The position numbers and the translations under genes are program-made. From Theobroma cacao (taxonomy: Eukaryota; Streptophyta; Magnoliopsida; Malvales; Malvaceae), in contig NC_030855.1 in assembly GCF_000208745.1 (NCBI RefSeq), forward strand, positions 1,650,728 through 1,714,727: a DNA stretch of 64,000 nt. The letters are read 5' to 3'. A model generated the notes under the pieces. The model worked only from the letters and a program-made list of their open reading frames with translations. It ran no database searches and was not told the origin of the DNA. This document shows, in pieces, positions 1 to 9,969 of this stretch; the first letter of the stretch is position 1, and every line of letters starts with the position of its first letter.

Positions 1-1002
1 ATATATCTTCCCATCTCTTGTAACAAATCATGCATCCAAATTTTGTTGTCTTCAAGTGTTATGAGAGATCTCTCAATCAGAACAGGTAGTCCAATACCTG
101 CACGATACCCACAGCCATCCAATATTTCTGTTACAAAATCTCTGTCCCACCCTTTGAAGAAATGTGCGATATCTAGAAATATATTCTTCTCTTTTTCCTT
201 TAATCCATCAAAGCTTATTGTAAGACGACTGTGAATTTCTTCCTCAGGTTCACTTTTAAGTCTATCTATGGCATGTCTCCATTGATCTGCATCTCTACCA
301 CAAAGAAAAGAACCCAAAACTTCAAGAGCTAATGGAAGGCCACCAGCATATTTCACAACACCACGGGAAAGCAACTTGAAATCATCTTTTGGTGTATTAC
401 TTTTGAAAGCTTTCAAACTTAAAAGCCGTAGGGCTTCTAAGTCATTCAATGTTGTAGGCTTATACACATCATCCACTCCGTATTCTTGCAACAGATGCTC
501 ATCTCTAGTTGTTATAATGATTCTGCTCCCTAAACCAAACCATTCACGCTTAGCCAAGCACTCTAACTGTTGTATGTTAGCCGCATCATCAATAACAACA
601 ATAACCTTTTTATTACGTAGCTTACGACATATAATCTCATTTCCTTCATAATCAGTAGAAAATCGGAATTCTTCTCCAGGAAACATCTTAGAAAGAAGTT
701 GTTTCTGTAAAGAATCAAGTCCGGAATTCATTGCAACTTCTCGAACACCAGCAAAAAAGCATTTACCTTCAAAACAACCAGACATCTGGGTATAAACAAC
801 TTTTGCAAGAGTTGTTTTACCTATGCCACCCATTCCGCAAATTCCTACAATGCGGACATCATCTTCTCCAAATTTTATTTTGTCACATAGCTCAACTAAA
901 CGTGAACGAATTCCAATCAAGTTATCAGGAACTCTTGAACGTATTGGAACTAACTTTTCCGATATCTTTTTAACGATGCCTCTAATGAATTGTGACTCAG
1001 AA
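1..1002 (-). CDS. TNL gene 1, exon 2 (NB-ARC domain, cut by window edge)
   Basis: Open across all 1002 bases visible, starting SESQFIRGIVKKISEKL and reaching the MHD motif (IWMHDLLQEMG) at the very edge. All NB-ARC motifs are in order: P-loop near 850-820, kinase-2 near 615-590, RNBS-B near 535-510, GLPL near 345-315, MHD near 35-15. Clearly diverged from genes 2 and 3 (for example KMFPGEEFRFSTDYEGNEI), so this is an older paralogue rather than a fresh copy. Confidence 0.92.
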
Positions 1003-3520
1003 CTACAAAGTCAAAATATCAAATTAACATCTTGGATGAGAAAACAAAAATTACGATTTAGTTTATATTATACTAGATATCTCTTTATTGACAATATAAA
1101 AACAATAATAAGAAATTAATTTTTTTAAATATATTTAAATAAAATATTAAAANTTTTTTTCACACCTTATCTCAAAAATAAGTTGTTTTTGACATTTGAA
1201 GGGTTTTTTTTTTTACTTTTATTTATTTTAATAAAAAAACTTAAAAATAATGATTTATAACTTTTAATGCTTAGAAGATAGATTCATTTAATATTTATCA
1301 GTTACAATTTAATATTATTTTTTATCCATATTCTCTTATTTTGCATGAATTTGAATCTATAGTATATAGATATCTCTTTTATACTTAAATGTTTAAATTT
1401 CAATAAATATCCATCCAATTCATTATATAAAAATAAGATAATTGATTAGGTCAATTGATTGACATTTGTCATTCTTAATTAAATTAATTTTTTTTTACAC
1501 CTTTATGTCAAAACTACATTATTTTTGACATTTGAAGGGTTTTTTTTTTTACTTTTATTTATTTTAGTAAAAAATATTTGAAAACAATAATTTTTAACTT
1601 TTAATGCTTATAAGATAGATTCATTTAATATTTATCAATTACAATTTAATATTATTTTTTTTCTATATTCTCTTATTCTGCATCAACCTGAATTTATAGT
1701 ATATAGACATCTCTTTTGTACATGAATTTTTAAATTTTAATAAACATCCATCCAATTTATTGAACAAAATAGCAAAGTCAAAAAAACCTACTCATTTCTC
1801 AATATACATGGCTCACAGTGATCATTGAATAAATAAATCAATTAACTCTTTTTTAAAGGTGGAAGTGAGAGGGCATATAATTAAAGAACAATTAACTTTT
1901 TACTCAGCTAACAGTTATAGGTAATTGCAAGGGAAACGTATATAAACTGCAAAGAGATCTAATTATCACAATAGGAACTTTATCATCTTGCAAGGAGACA
2001 AAGCATTACTAAGCCTAAGATTTTAAGGCCAGCAACAATGGGTTTAGCATGTTGCGGGTGTTTTGAAGTCAAAACATATAATACTAAAAATTACTGATTA
2101 TTTTATATTGATATGATCTTTACATTATACTGTTACCTTATATTCTACAACTGTTTATTTTAATATGTTAATAGTGTAGGTTATATACTTTCTCATTTCT
2201 TAATAGTTTATTATACATATAATAATCTTTGATAGGATTATCGTCTTTTTTGGATAAATTATGTTTTAAATATAATAACTAATTGGGTCAATTAGTTGTC
2301 ATTCTCAATTGAATTAATTTTTTTTTACATCTTATGTCAAAGCTGCGTTATTTTTTTTCATTTAAAGAGTTTTTTTATTTTTTTTAATTTTAGTAAAAAA
2401 ATACTTGAAAACAATAATTTTTAATTTTTAATGTTTAGAATATAGATTCATTTAATATTTATTAATTATAATTTAATATTATTTTCTGTTTATAACTTCT
2501 TATTTTATATGAACATGAATTTATAGTATTTAGACATTTCTTTTATACATGAATATTTAAATTTCAATAAATATTCATCTAATTTATTGAACAAAATAAA
2601 AAAGTCAAGAAGGTTTATTCATTTCTTAATATACATAGCACATAGCATCATTGAACAAATAAATCAACTAAATTTGACAATTTTTAGTCATTCATTTTAT
2701 ATATAAAAGATATATTATTAAAAATTAATAACTATTTTATATTAATAGGATCTTTATATTATACGGTTGCCTTATATTGTACAATTGTTTATTTTAATAT
2801 ACCAATAGTACATGTTATATACTTTTTTATTTTTTAATATTTTATTGTTTTATAATCATATATGTAGGTGTAAGTTTTCGGTAATTGAAACCAAAGCAAA
2901 TAATTATTTTAAATGAATACCAATTTATATTTTTCTCTATTAGTAAAAATCGAACATTTATGTAATTAACTAATACAATATTGCTTTATATATATATATA
3001 AAAGGATAAACAATCTTACTGAAAGAAGGAAGTACCTATCCTTTAAATGCCATCCACTGATATTAGCTGCTTCAGATAAAGCATTTCGCCACCTTTGCGT
3101 CGCGTCTTGATTATGTCTACCTTCATGTTTAGCAAAGGCTTCTTTAACGTTCCCTCTCTGGTTTCGTAAATCAGATGGATCGATATGATAGAAAACAGGA
3201 AAAACCTTATGTCCGCTCTCATTTTTCTGTTTAAGAATCTCAACAAGCTCATTTAGACACCAACTTGAAGAAGCATACGTTTCTGAAAAAACGATGATTG
3301 AACACCATGATTCTCTAATTGCTTCAACGAGCTTTGGTGCGACGGATTCCCCTTGTTCAAGCTTTTCGTCATCTTTAAAAGTGATGATTCCATGATCTTT
3401 TAAACAAGTATAAAAATGATCTGTGAAGCTCTTGCGAGTATCTTCACCTCTAAAGCTCAAGAAAACATCATATTTCCATTGAGAAGAAGACGAAAATGAT
3501 AAGGGAGAGGAAGTCGACAT
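1..3520 (-). CDS. TNL gene 1: TIR-NB-ARC-LRR immune receptor, 5' part (runs off left edge)
   Basis: Intracellular immune receptor of the TNL class. Two exons are visible: TIR exon 3520-3036 and NB-ARC exon 1002 to the window edge. The splice is donor AG|GT at 3036/3035 and acceptor AG at 1004-1003, and joining them keeps one frame across the junction. The NB-ARC exon stays open to base 1. TIR core begins KYDVFLSFRGEDTR and includes WCLNEL, whose Glu is the TIR NADase catalytic residue. The NB-ARC has P-loop GMGGIGKTT, kinase-2 VIVVIDDA, RNBS-B GSRIIITTRDE, GLPLALEVLG and WMHDLLQEMG. Start: I prefer the ATG at 3520, close to the TIR; in-frame ATGs at 3607 and 3634 would add a Cys/Gln-containing leader absent from gene 2. 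Intron 1 is 2.03 kb, against 0.79 kb in gene 2, because of internal repeats. LRR and C-JID exons lie outside. Apparently functional as far as seen. Confidence 0.9.
1148..2865. repeat. Direct duplications inside intron 1 of TNL gene 1
   Basis: A roughly 280-bp AT-rich unit containing the phrase 'tttgacatttgaagggttttt' or close variants occurs at about 1148-1437, 1484-1765 and 2314-2600. The last two belong to a longer repeat: about 1438-2226 is echoed by about 2272-2865, including 'ttatattgatatgatcttta'-like and 'aactgtttattttaatat'-like stretches. The longer first copy holds an extra segment (1845-2075). No coding potential. These repeats explain why this intron is more than twice the length of the same intron in gene 2. 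Confidence 0.75.
1845..2075 (+). other. Promoter/5'UTR-like fragment captured in the intron
   Basis: Present in the first long intron repeat and absent from the second. It is less AT-rich than its surroundings, has a TATATAAA at 1939-1946, and about 95 bases later an ATG (2038) followed by codons for a Cys-rich start, MGLACCGCFEV, before the sequence returns to AT-rich repeat. The layout (TATA box, leader, ATG) looks like the 5' end of an unrelated gene. I do not recognise the gene, and transcription is unproven. Confidence 0.3.
3036..3520 (-). CDS. TNL gene 1, exon 1 (TIR domain)
   Basis: 485 nt, ending in phase 2 after GWHLKD plus two bases of the next codon. A Ser-rich leader precedes WKYDVFLSFRGEDTR. 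The BB-loop region is ITFKDDEKLEQGESVAPKL. The alphaC region carries the catalytic-type Glu in SSSWCLNELVEIL. Unlike gene 2, the canonical FRGEDTR motif is intact here. Confidence 0.9.
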
Positions 3521-3800
3521 AGTACCAGAAGAAGGAGGAGGAGAAAGATTGCAAGGGAATTGATCTGGAGAGTAAATAATGTTTTGAGTAAAAACATGTT
3601 GCTGCATGGAATTTAAAGAGAAGCAAATAGACATGACTGAACACTTACTGTTGAACTGCGTTCACGTGATTTCCAAAATTTTGCTTCTTCAACTATTTCA
3701 ATTCCAAAGCATTGGCGTGGGACCTACGTTTAGGCGTGGCTGTTTTTTCCATGTGGAAAAGTCATGCCTCCCCTGGTCGTTTCTCCTCAGCTTTTTCTAC
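3521..3800 (-). promoter_or_regulatory. Upstream region of TNL gene 1
   Basis: Immediate 5' flank, conserved with the gene 2 flank: a 'gcgttcacgtga' block with a G-box CACGTG at 3663-3668, then 'cttcaactatttcaattcc', 'aaagcattggcgtggg' and 'ttccatgtgg'. The double W-box seen before gene 2 is degraded here ('acatgactgaac'). Transcription start not identifiable. Confidence 0.5.
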
Positions 3801-4692
3801 GTCCTCTAGTTCCAAAAATTAAAAAAAAAAAACAAAAAACACTCAAATGCAAATATTCTTTATTTTGAAATTTTAAAAATTTTAAAGATTTGGATGGATT
3901 TTATTTTTAAATTTTAAATTTTATTTTTACAATAAGATGACAATATCCTCCGATCAAATATAAATTTTTTTATTTGATTGATATAAAGGACTCAATTTGG
4001 ACAATAAATAAGCAAGAAATGATCATTCAAATAAACAAACGTGCCATGTTGGTGTTGCTGAATGGAATAAAAACAAAAAAAAAGCAAATTGATTGAGGCC
4101 AGCCCGACTGCTTTGACTCGTGGAGCGGCTTTGCTACTTCATTTGCAGTATGGGACCCACTTTTACGAGCTTACAAGCCCTTTTTGACGTGGTCAAGCCA
4201 CCGCTCATCATTTCAAAAGTACAATAATTAAATAATCTTGACACAAAAACGAAGATTTGAAAAATAAATAAATAAATTATTAAAAATTATATCAATAAAA
4301 AATAATTTCTATTTTTTCTTATTACCCTCCATTATAATAATCCACTTTCTTTTTTTTTTTTCAAGTTAAGGGTATTTTTCAAACAAAAATTATAAATCCA
4401 TAAAAGTCAAAATTTCTATTTTAAAATTAAATTTTTTTTTTGCAAAATACTTCTTAATATTAATACTTTTTTCTTTATTATTTGTTTTTATATAACAAAA
4501 TTTTGCTGTTAAAGTGTAAACGTATTTCAAGAAAAATATAATTATAAATTAAAAAATAACTATTTAATTATTAATTTAATAAAAATTATTTAATTACACT
4601 AAAGTATTTAGGTCATTGGGTGATACATGATCCTCTATTTAAAGAATAAGTTTCAAATCCTCCTTCCCCACTTATAAAAAAAATTATTTGGC
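3801..4692. repeat. AT-rich spacer with a ghost TNL promoter module
   Basis: No coding potential. About 4090-4215 is a decayed copy of the TNL upstream module ('ctttgctacttcatttgcag', 'tatgggacccacttttacga', 'gacgtggtcaagccaccg') with no TNL exon next to it. The remainder is A/T-rich with homopolymer runs. Confidence 0.45.
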
Positions 4693-4895
4693 TTACATGA
4701 TATAATTATTTGTTTCCAAAATAGTAAATTAAATAATAATTATTTATTGATTTCATAAAAATTATTTCGTTTACATGATCTAATGATTTGTGTTAAAAAT
4801 AGTAAATTAAATAATAATTATTTAATGATTTGATAAAAATTAATTGATTTACATGATGTAATTATTTATTTTAAAAATAATTATCTTTACATGAT
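4693..4895. repeat. 78-bp tandem repeat
   Basis: The phrase 'ttacatgat' recurs at 4693, 4771 and 4849 (spacing 78 and 78), then at 4887 in a shortened copy. Each unit carries 'agtaaattaaataataatta' or its decayed form. Non-coding minisatellite. Confidence 0.75.
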
Positions 4896-5184
4896 CTTCG
4901 GATGAAGTTGATTAAAATTAACTTTTAAAAAAGTTAATAAAGATTATAAGAATTGATAAAATTTAACTCGTGTGAATCTAAATACCTTATTCTAGTTGAA
5001 CTTAATTTGATTTTAAAAATCAATAAATAATTCAAATACTATCAAATGATTTAACCAAGATCTAATCTAAATGTAAAATAATCCAACTTTTCATTATCTG
5101 AAAACAAGGCTATCAAAGTTCATAAACTAAGTGTCCATTCTTTCGTATAAGTAGTTTTAAAGATTCTATAAGCTATCAAAGATT

Positions 5185-5480
5185 CTCACGTGCTTCGCTA
5201 CTTCAATCATTTCAAGTCCACAGTAATGGCGTGGGTACATACGTATGGTATGGGACCGACCTTTGCGTGCTTACGACGTGGACATCAATTACCAGCCACC
5301 CGTCCCGTTCTTCTCTTTTTAATTTTTTACGTTGCAACATAAATATATGTGCTTAAGCTTGGATATTTTTTTATAGAAGATGAATTGGTTCAAAAGAAAG
5401 ATAAATTGGAGGATAGTGCAATTTGGTTCCAAAAAACATTTGGTCAATTAATGAGCTTTAGAAAGCAAGGTACATGTGCC
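5185..5480. repeat. Ghost TNL promoter module
   Basis: Carries the same phrases as the gene 1 and 2 upstream regions: 'ttctcacgtgcttcgctact', 'caatcatttcaagtccac', 'aatggcgtgggtacatacg' and 'gcttacgacgtggacatc', followed by a 'gatgaattggttcaaaagaa' and 'gtgcaatttggttcc' block that also recurs at about 8150, 9500 and 33000. No TIR exon follows on either strand. Confidence 0.5.
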
Positions 5481-5559
5481 ATGACTTGATGATGTAGTGA
5501 TTCATTGTAAGTCTTTACATGATCTAAGGATGCAAGTTGATTAAATTTGCCCTTAAATA

Positions 5560-6225
5560 AGTTAATAAAAGTTACAAAAGTTTATGAAATGCAACTCCTC
5601 CAAATCTAGATGACCAAGCTTGAAGATGTTTTTAAGGGTGGTAGTCGAGGCCCAAGTTGTTGGGGATCTTGTGAATACAATTGTAGTCAAATAGTGTAGA
5701 TATAATTGGCTACTCAGGTTTAGATCAATATGAGGTGATTCTAATAGTGTTCTCACTTGTGTCATACACGAAATATTTAAAATAAAAAAAATAAAAATTT
5801 GTATATAGTCGAATTTTTCACTTGTATGTGTGTATTTGTCATTTTTATCAAAATCCATAATAATATAATTCAACACGAAATTACCTAAAACATCCTATTG
5901 TCGTTTTATGAACTAAGTATAGTAACAAAATCCATGTACGCAAGTGTTTTATAATATTTGTGAAAATTTTAAATGGTGCATGTATCTCTTTCAATTCACT
6001 TAATAATAAACTTAAAAAGGGTGAGAACATGCAAGTCAAATCCATTGAAGAATATAAGACAATGCACTTGAACCTATACATGAATGGAAACCCATGTCCA
6101 ATAAATATTTTCTTCAGTATTGAGTTTTCCTCCTATCAAAATTTAAAAATTTTCAGCCCCTTCTCATTTTCATACGACCACTATCTTACCACTTGCAATT
6201 TTAGCCCCCGTTACCATTTGAGTTT
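5560..6225. repeat. Spacer module repeated several times in the window
   Basis: Related to 44210-44930 along its whole length, and in its second half to about 13190-13560 and 45480-45850 (phrases such as 'aaaatccatgtacgcaagtg' and 'ccaataaatattttcttcag'). It includes a decayed copy (about 5610-5790) of the short SINE-like element described at 12130-12365. Non-coding; small ORFs here have no recognisable product. Confidence 0.6.
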
Positions 6226-6235
6226 GTTTATATTT

Positions 6236-6545
6236 TTCAACATAACATATAATAACTAAATTTTCAACATGAAATATAACAACTAAGTCTTTAATATGAC
6301 GTGTAATAACTATATTTTTCAACATGACATATAACAACTAAATTTTTAATATGACGTATAATAACTAAATCTTAAACATGACGTATAATAACTAAATCTT
6401 AAACATGACGTGTAACAACTATATTTTTCAACATGACATATATTACATTTTTCAATATGATGTGAAACAACTACATTTTTTAACATGATATGTAAGAACT
6501 AAATTTTCAATATGACGCGTAATAATTGCATTTTTCAACAAACCA
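6236..6545. repeat. Degenerate minisatellite, period about 29 bp
   Basis: Around ten imperfect copies of a unit close to 'tttttcaacatgacatataa' plus 'caactaaa', alternating 'acatgaca' and 'atatgacg' variants. The units have no constant repeat/variable spacer split, so this is a tandem repeat. Non-coding. Confidence 0.8.
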
Positions 6546-6870
6546 CTAACAATATTTTTTCCACAAAAAGTAACAAGAACATTTTCCAATATGCCATGTC
6601 ATCAACTCATGCGATTTTCTATCGCGTGGGATACACGTTCCATTTACCTAACAATTTAGCTCTTAATTGTAAAAAATTAAAATTATTTGATTCTTAATTG
6701 TTACAATTGAAACTTTTAATCCTTATTTTTTAAAAAATCTAAATATTTAACCTCAATTTGAGCATTTAGTCCAAAATTTTTCTACTTCAATTATTTCAAT
6801 TCCAAAGCATTAACATGTGTACACGCTTATCACCTTCAAAATTTGACGCGCTTGCTTGTTTTCCGACACC
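6546..6870. repeat. Spacer ending in a decayed TNL promoter phrase
   Basis: No gene seen. About 6775-6830 has 'cttcaattatttcaattcc' and 'aaagcattaaca', again the TNL upstream module. The last eight bases (6863-6870, ccgacacc) are the left target-site copy of the hAT element that follows. Confidence 0.4.
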
Positions 6871-7046
6871 CAAGGCCGGCCCTTGGGTGAAGCCACCCAA
6901 GCAAGGGTTTTAGGTCTCCAATTTGGGGAGGCCTCAATTTTAAGGAACATTTAAAANACACCCAAGGCCGGGCCTTGGGTGAAGCCACCCAAGCAAGGGT
7001 TTTAGGTCTCCAATTTGGGGAGGCCTCAATTTTAAGGAACATTTAA
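6869..7046. other. Duplicated sequence around a single N (likely uncollapsed contig overlap)
   Basis: About 88 bases before the N at 6957 ('ccaaggccggcccttgggtg' through 'aaggaacatttaaaa') reappear almost unchanged immediately after it. The true element probably has one copy. Confidence 0.75.
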
Positions 7047-8004
7047 AATTTTATAATAATTATAATTATAATTTAATTATATTAAAAATATATAAAATTA
7101 AAAAAATATATTAAATAAAAAATTCATAAAATTATTTGGTATTTTACTTTTTTAATTATATGCCTAATAAATCTAAATTTTTTATTACTTCTTTATTTTT
7201 AGAATGTTATTAATTCTCAACTATATTTTTTTATTTTCAATAAACTAACAGTCATATAAATTTAATCATCTTCAACAGTTATTTTTTTCTCACTTATTTA
7301 TCTTATTTCCAATCAACGCATTTAATGATTTTCAACAGCTATTTTTTTCATATATATAAAATCGATTATTTTTTTAATGTATAATATCTACTTTTGAAAT
7401 CTTCCTTTCTCATTTGCTCTTTTTTTCTTTAACTTTAATTTTTCTCCAAAAAATACACAAGAAGTATGTTTTTTTATTATCTTCATAAAGTTGTGAGCCT
7501 CATTTACGGTTTACAATAAGCATTCAACAATTAGGTACTATTGTTCTAATCTTTACATATTTTTTTACTTTAATTTAGATTTATATTATATTTTTATATT
7601 ATTTTTATTTTATGTGATAGTTGATTTATTTTAATTAAAAATTTTGATTGTTGATTTTATATTAGCCATTAAAAAATATAAGATAATTATAATAGTTAAA
7701 TATTTTTAAAGATAATATTAACAATTCCAGTAAATGTTGTTTCAGGAAAAAGAAGTTTTTCAAAACTAAAATTAATAAAATCTTATTTAAGATCAACAAT
7801 GCCTTAAGAAATATTAAATGGATTGGTTATATTATCAATTGAAAAAAAAAATATTAGAAGAACTTGATTATAAAAGTTTAATTAAAAATTTTACATCTCA
7901 AAAAGTTAGAAGAATAAAATTTTAATAATTTTTTTTAATTTTAATAAAAAAAACTTCATTTAAATATTTTACTTTAAGCCTTTAAACTTCTTGGATTGCC
8001 CCTG
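6871..8004 (+). mobile_element. hAT-family DNA transposon remnant
   Basis: Bounded by an exact 8-bp duplication, ccgacacc at 6863-6870 and 8005-8012, the target-site size of hAT elements. Ends are CAAGGCC... and ...GCCCCTG. Near the right end (about 7785-7925, + strand) a decayed frame reads LNGLVILSIEKKILEELDY followed by FTSQKVRRIKF, which matches the end of hAT transposases after the dimerisation domain (the usual pattern is a leucine-rich stretch, then 'SQKARR'). Stops and missing N-terminal regions show it is dead. Part of the left end is present twice around the N at 6957, probably an assembly artefact. Confidence 0.75.
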
Positions 8005-8012
8005 CCGACACC

Positions 8013-8450
8013 CTTGTCTTTCCTCACCTTTTTCTACATTTCTCACTTTGCAAATTCTAAAGTACAATGATTAAAGAATCTTGAAAAAAAACATAAACAC
8101 ATATACACTTGAGCATGGATTTTGAGTTATGGGGGATGAATACGTTGAAAAAGAAGAAGACTCATGAGGATTGTGCATTCGAGTTTCAAAAAAGGGTTTT
8201 GATTTTTAGGGTCATGTGTTGTTTAGTAATTGAATAGCATCTTGACATTTTGAAACGGAATATTTATTCTGAAATCTAATAGATTTGAGCTAAATGATGA
8301 CAAAATGTTCAGATTTGAATGGATTTTATAAAAAAACCAAAGAAAGAGAAAAAAACAAGAGAGAAAAGAAACATGATCAATTAATGGGATCCACCTTTAT
8401 GAGCTTTTGCGTTTGTCGACATGGAGATCACTTACAAGTCACACATTTCT
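8013..8450. repeat. Ghost TNL upstream sequence
   Basis: Two stretches resemble the TNL 5' flank: about 8110-8290 ('gatgaatacgttgaaaaaga', 'tttgatttttagggtcatg', 'cttgacattttgaaac') and about 8385-8440 ('gggatccacctttatgagct', 'gacatggagatcacttacaa'). No TIR coding sequence adjoins them. Confidence 0.45.
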
Positions 8451-8945
8451 CACTCATTGTCTAATTGATTCTCGTGCGTTAATGCTTTATATTCTAATCA
8501 TGCGGCGGTCTGAGATGGGATAAGGTTGCTGTTTTCAGACATAGTTTTGAAAAGCAGATTGCAACGAATCAGCTTTTTGAATTTCGTGGATGAGATTAAT
8601 TGGCGGAAAGTTACGAAGGGATTTTAATGTCCTAATTAAAACTCCGATATTGGTGACCTATTCTACCATTCACGCAGCAATTTGATCTTGGGACATTTTA
8701 ATATCTTTCAGCCATCACGGGAGTGCTGCAGCAGACGGTTCAGCTTTGGTTTTTTTCGCTGTTAGAATTGTTGCCGTGTATATGTTACCATCAGTGGCCT
8801 AAATATCTCCAATTTTTGGGGCCGGGATAGGTTTTGAGGATCCTTTTTAGTTTCATTTATTTTTATTTTCAATGTAACATAGAGTCTAAAGTCCTATTTG
8901 AGTTTTGGCACCCAATAATAAATTGCATACTTTTCAAAAAAAAAT
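8451..8945 (+). mobile_element. Possible LINE 3' end
   Basis: A more G/C-balanced non-coding stretch ending in 'aataaattgcatacttttca' followed by nine A residues at about 8937-8945. This resembles the 3' tail of the better-preserved LINE at 14083-21771, which ends 'ataaaacttatctttc' plus poly-A. No reverse transcriptase sequence remains and the left boundary is unclear. Confidence 0.3.
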
Positions 8946-9235
8946 TATCGATATCTATCAAATACTATTGTGATTTGTTTCAAATAGATCAAATTAAAGC
9001 ATACAAGCACATACCAAAAGGATAAAGTTATTAAAACACAAGTCACTCTAGTATAACCACATTCTATTGTCACATATAAAACATTTCAGTTTGATCCATT
9101 TTGAATTTCGATAACAAATCTACAAAAACATTAAAATCACAAAAAGTGTATGCAAAAACAATATCTCCAATAAATTTTATCAAACTATCAATTTTATTAA
9201 AAATATGTTACTTATCCCAAATATAAGCAACAAAA

Positions 9236-9380
9236 CTATCATTATTGGAGGGAGACACAAGAACAAAGCAGCAGGTGATTCCCATCCACTGACTATCATT
9301 CAACAAATTGAGAGGCAATGGTATCCCTACTAATTTTCCCTCACCCTGGTGACTAAACCATTCAAAGATTTCACCTCCGT
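9236..9380 (-). pseudogene. TNL C-JID exon fragment (dead TNL)
   Basis: Reads in one minus-strand frame as GGEIFEWFSHQGEGKLVG, then about 30 residues including NDSQWMGITCCFVLVSPSNN. This matches the start of the C-JID/post-LRR exon of gene 2 (PGSEIFEWFSHQSEECSV, IQWMGFALCCALVPASNN). The lower-coordinate side (about 8945-9235) matches the 3' flank of gene 2 (23155-23460), but the remainder of the exon is missing between them. On the other side, instead of LRR, NB-ARC and TIR exons, the sequence passes into the TNL upstream module. A whole receptor has been deleted down to this stub. Confidence 0.7.
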
Positions 9381-9399
9381 CCTTCTCTTTTTTCGTTTA

Positions 9400-9652
9400 C
9401 ATTTTCCTGCTTCAAAATTTCAAAAGTAGAACGACTAAATTTTTTTTTTTAAAAACACAAATATACTTGAGCTCGGATTTTTTGTTATGAAAGATGAATT
9501 GGTTGAAAAAGAAGAAAATGAAATGAGGGAGGGTAGTGCAATTTGGTTCCAAGAAAGGGTTTTAATGTTTACTGTTATAGTAGTTTAGTAATTCAATCAT
9601 GTCTTGACATTTTGAGGTGAGATATTTATTTTGAAATTTAATGAATTTGATT
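9400..9652. repeat. Ghost TNL upstream module
   Basis: Matches the module at about 32980-33140 and 39150-39310: 'tgaattggttgaaaaagaag', 'tgcaatttggttccaagaaa', 'tagtagtttagtaattcaat' and 'gagatatttattttgaaatt'. It abuts the C-JID stub at 9236-9380. Confidence 0.5.
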
Positions 9653-9955
9653 TTTTTTTTTTGCTGAGTTAAATCGAGTAAATTCATTAAAACTTAATAA
9701 GAATTTACAATGGAAAGGATTCCTCAAGGAGAGGACCTAAGAGCAAATTAAAAAAGCCAATAGTTATGGCTGAAGCAAAATGAAAAAGAAAGACATAGCA
9801 GCTGGAAATAACACCACATAACAGGGGTCGAGAAGGAAAAACAACCCAGCAATGATCAAAAACAGAGGAATAGTCGCAGCAAAAGCAGAACAGTGGTCAT
9901 AAAGAAGCAGAATCCATGAGAGAAGAAATCGAAATAAATTGATTTACTATGAGTA
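9650..9955 (-). mobile_element. Retroposon 3' tail, inserted in reverse
   Basis: Starts with a T-run on the + strand (the poly-A of a minus-strand insertion) followed by 'gctgagttaaatcgagtaaa' and about 290 bases of non-AT-rich sequence unlike the flanks. No coding domain is visible. Probably a heavily 5'-truncated LINE. Confidence 0.4.
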
Positions 9956-9969
9956 AATCAATTTGGAGA

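Noticed and set aside
6236..6545. CRISPR-like array
   Set aside because: Repeats are degenerate and directly adjacent without unique spacers, in a eukaryotic genome; it is a minisatellite.
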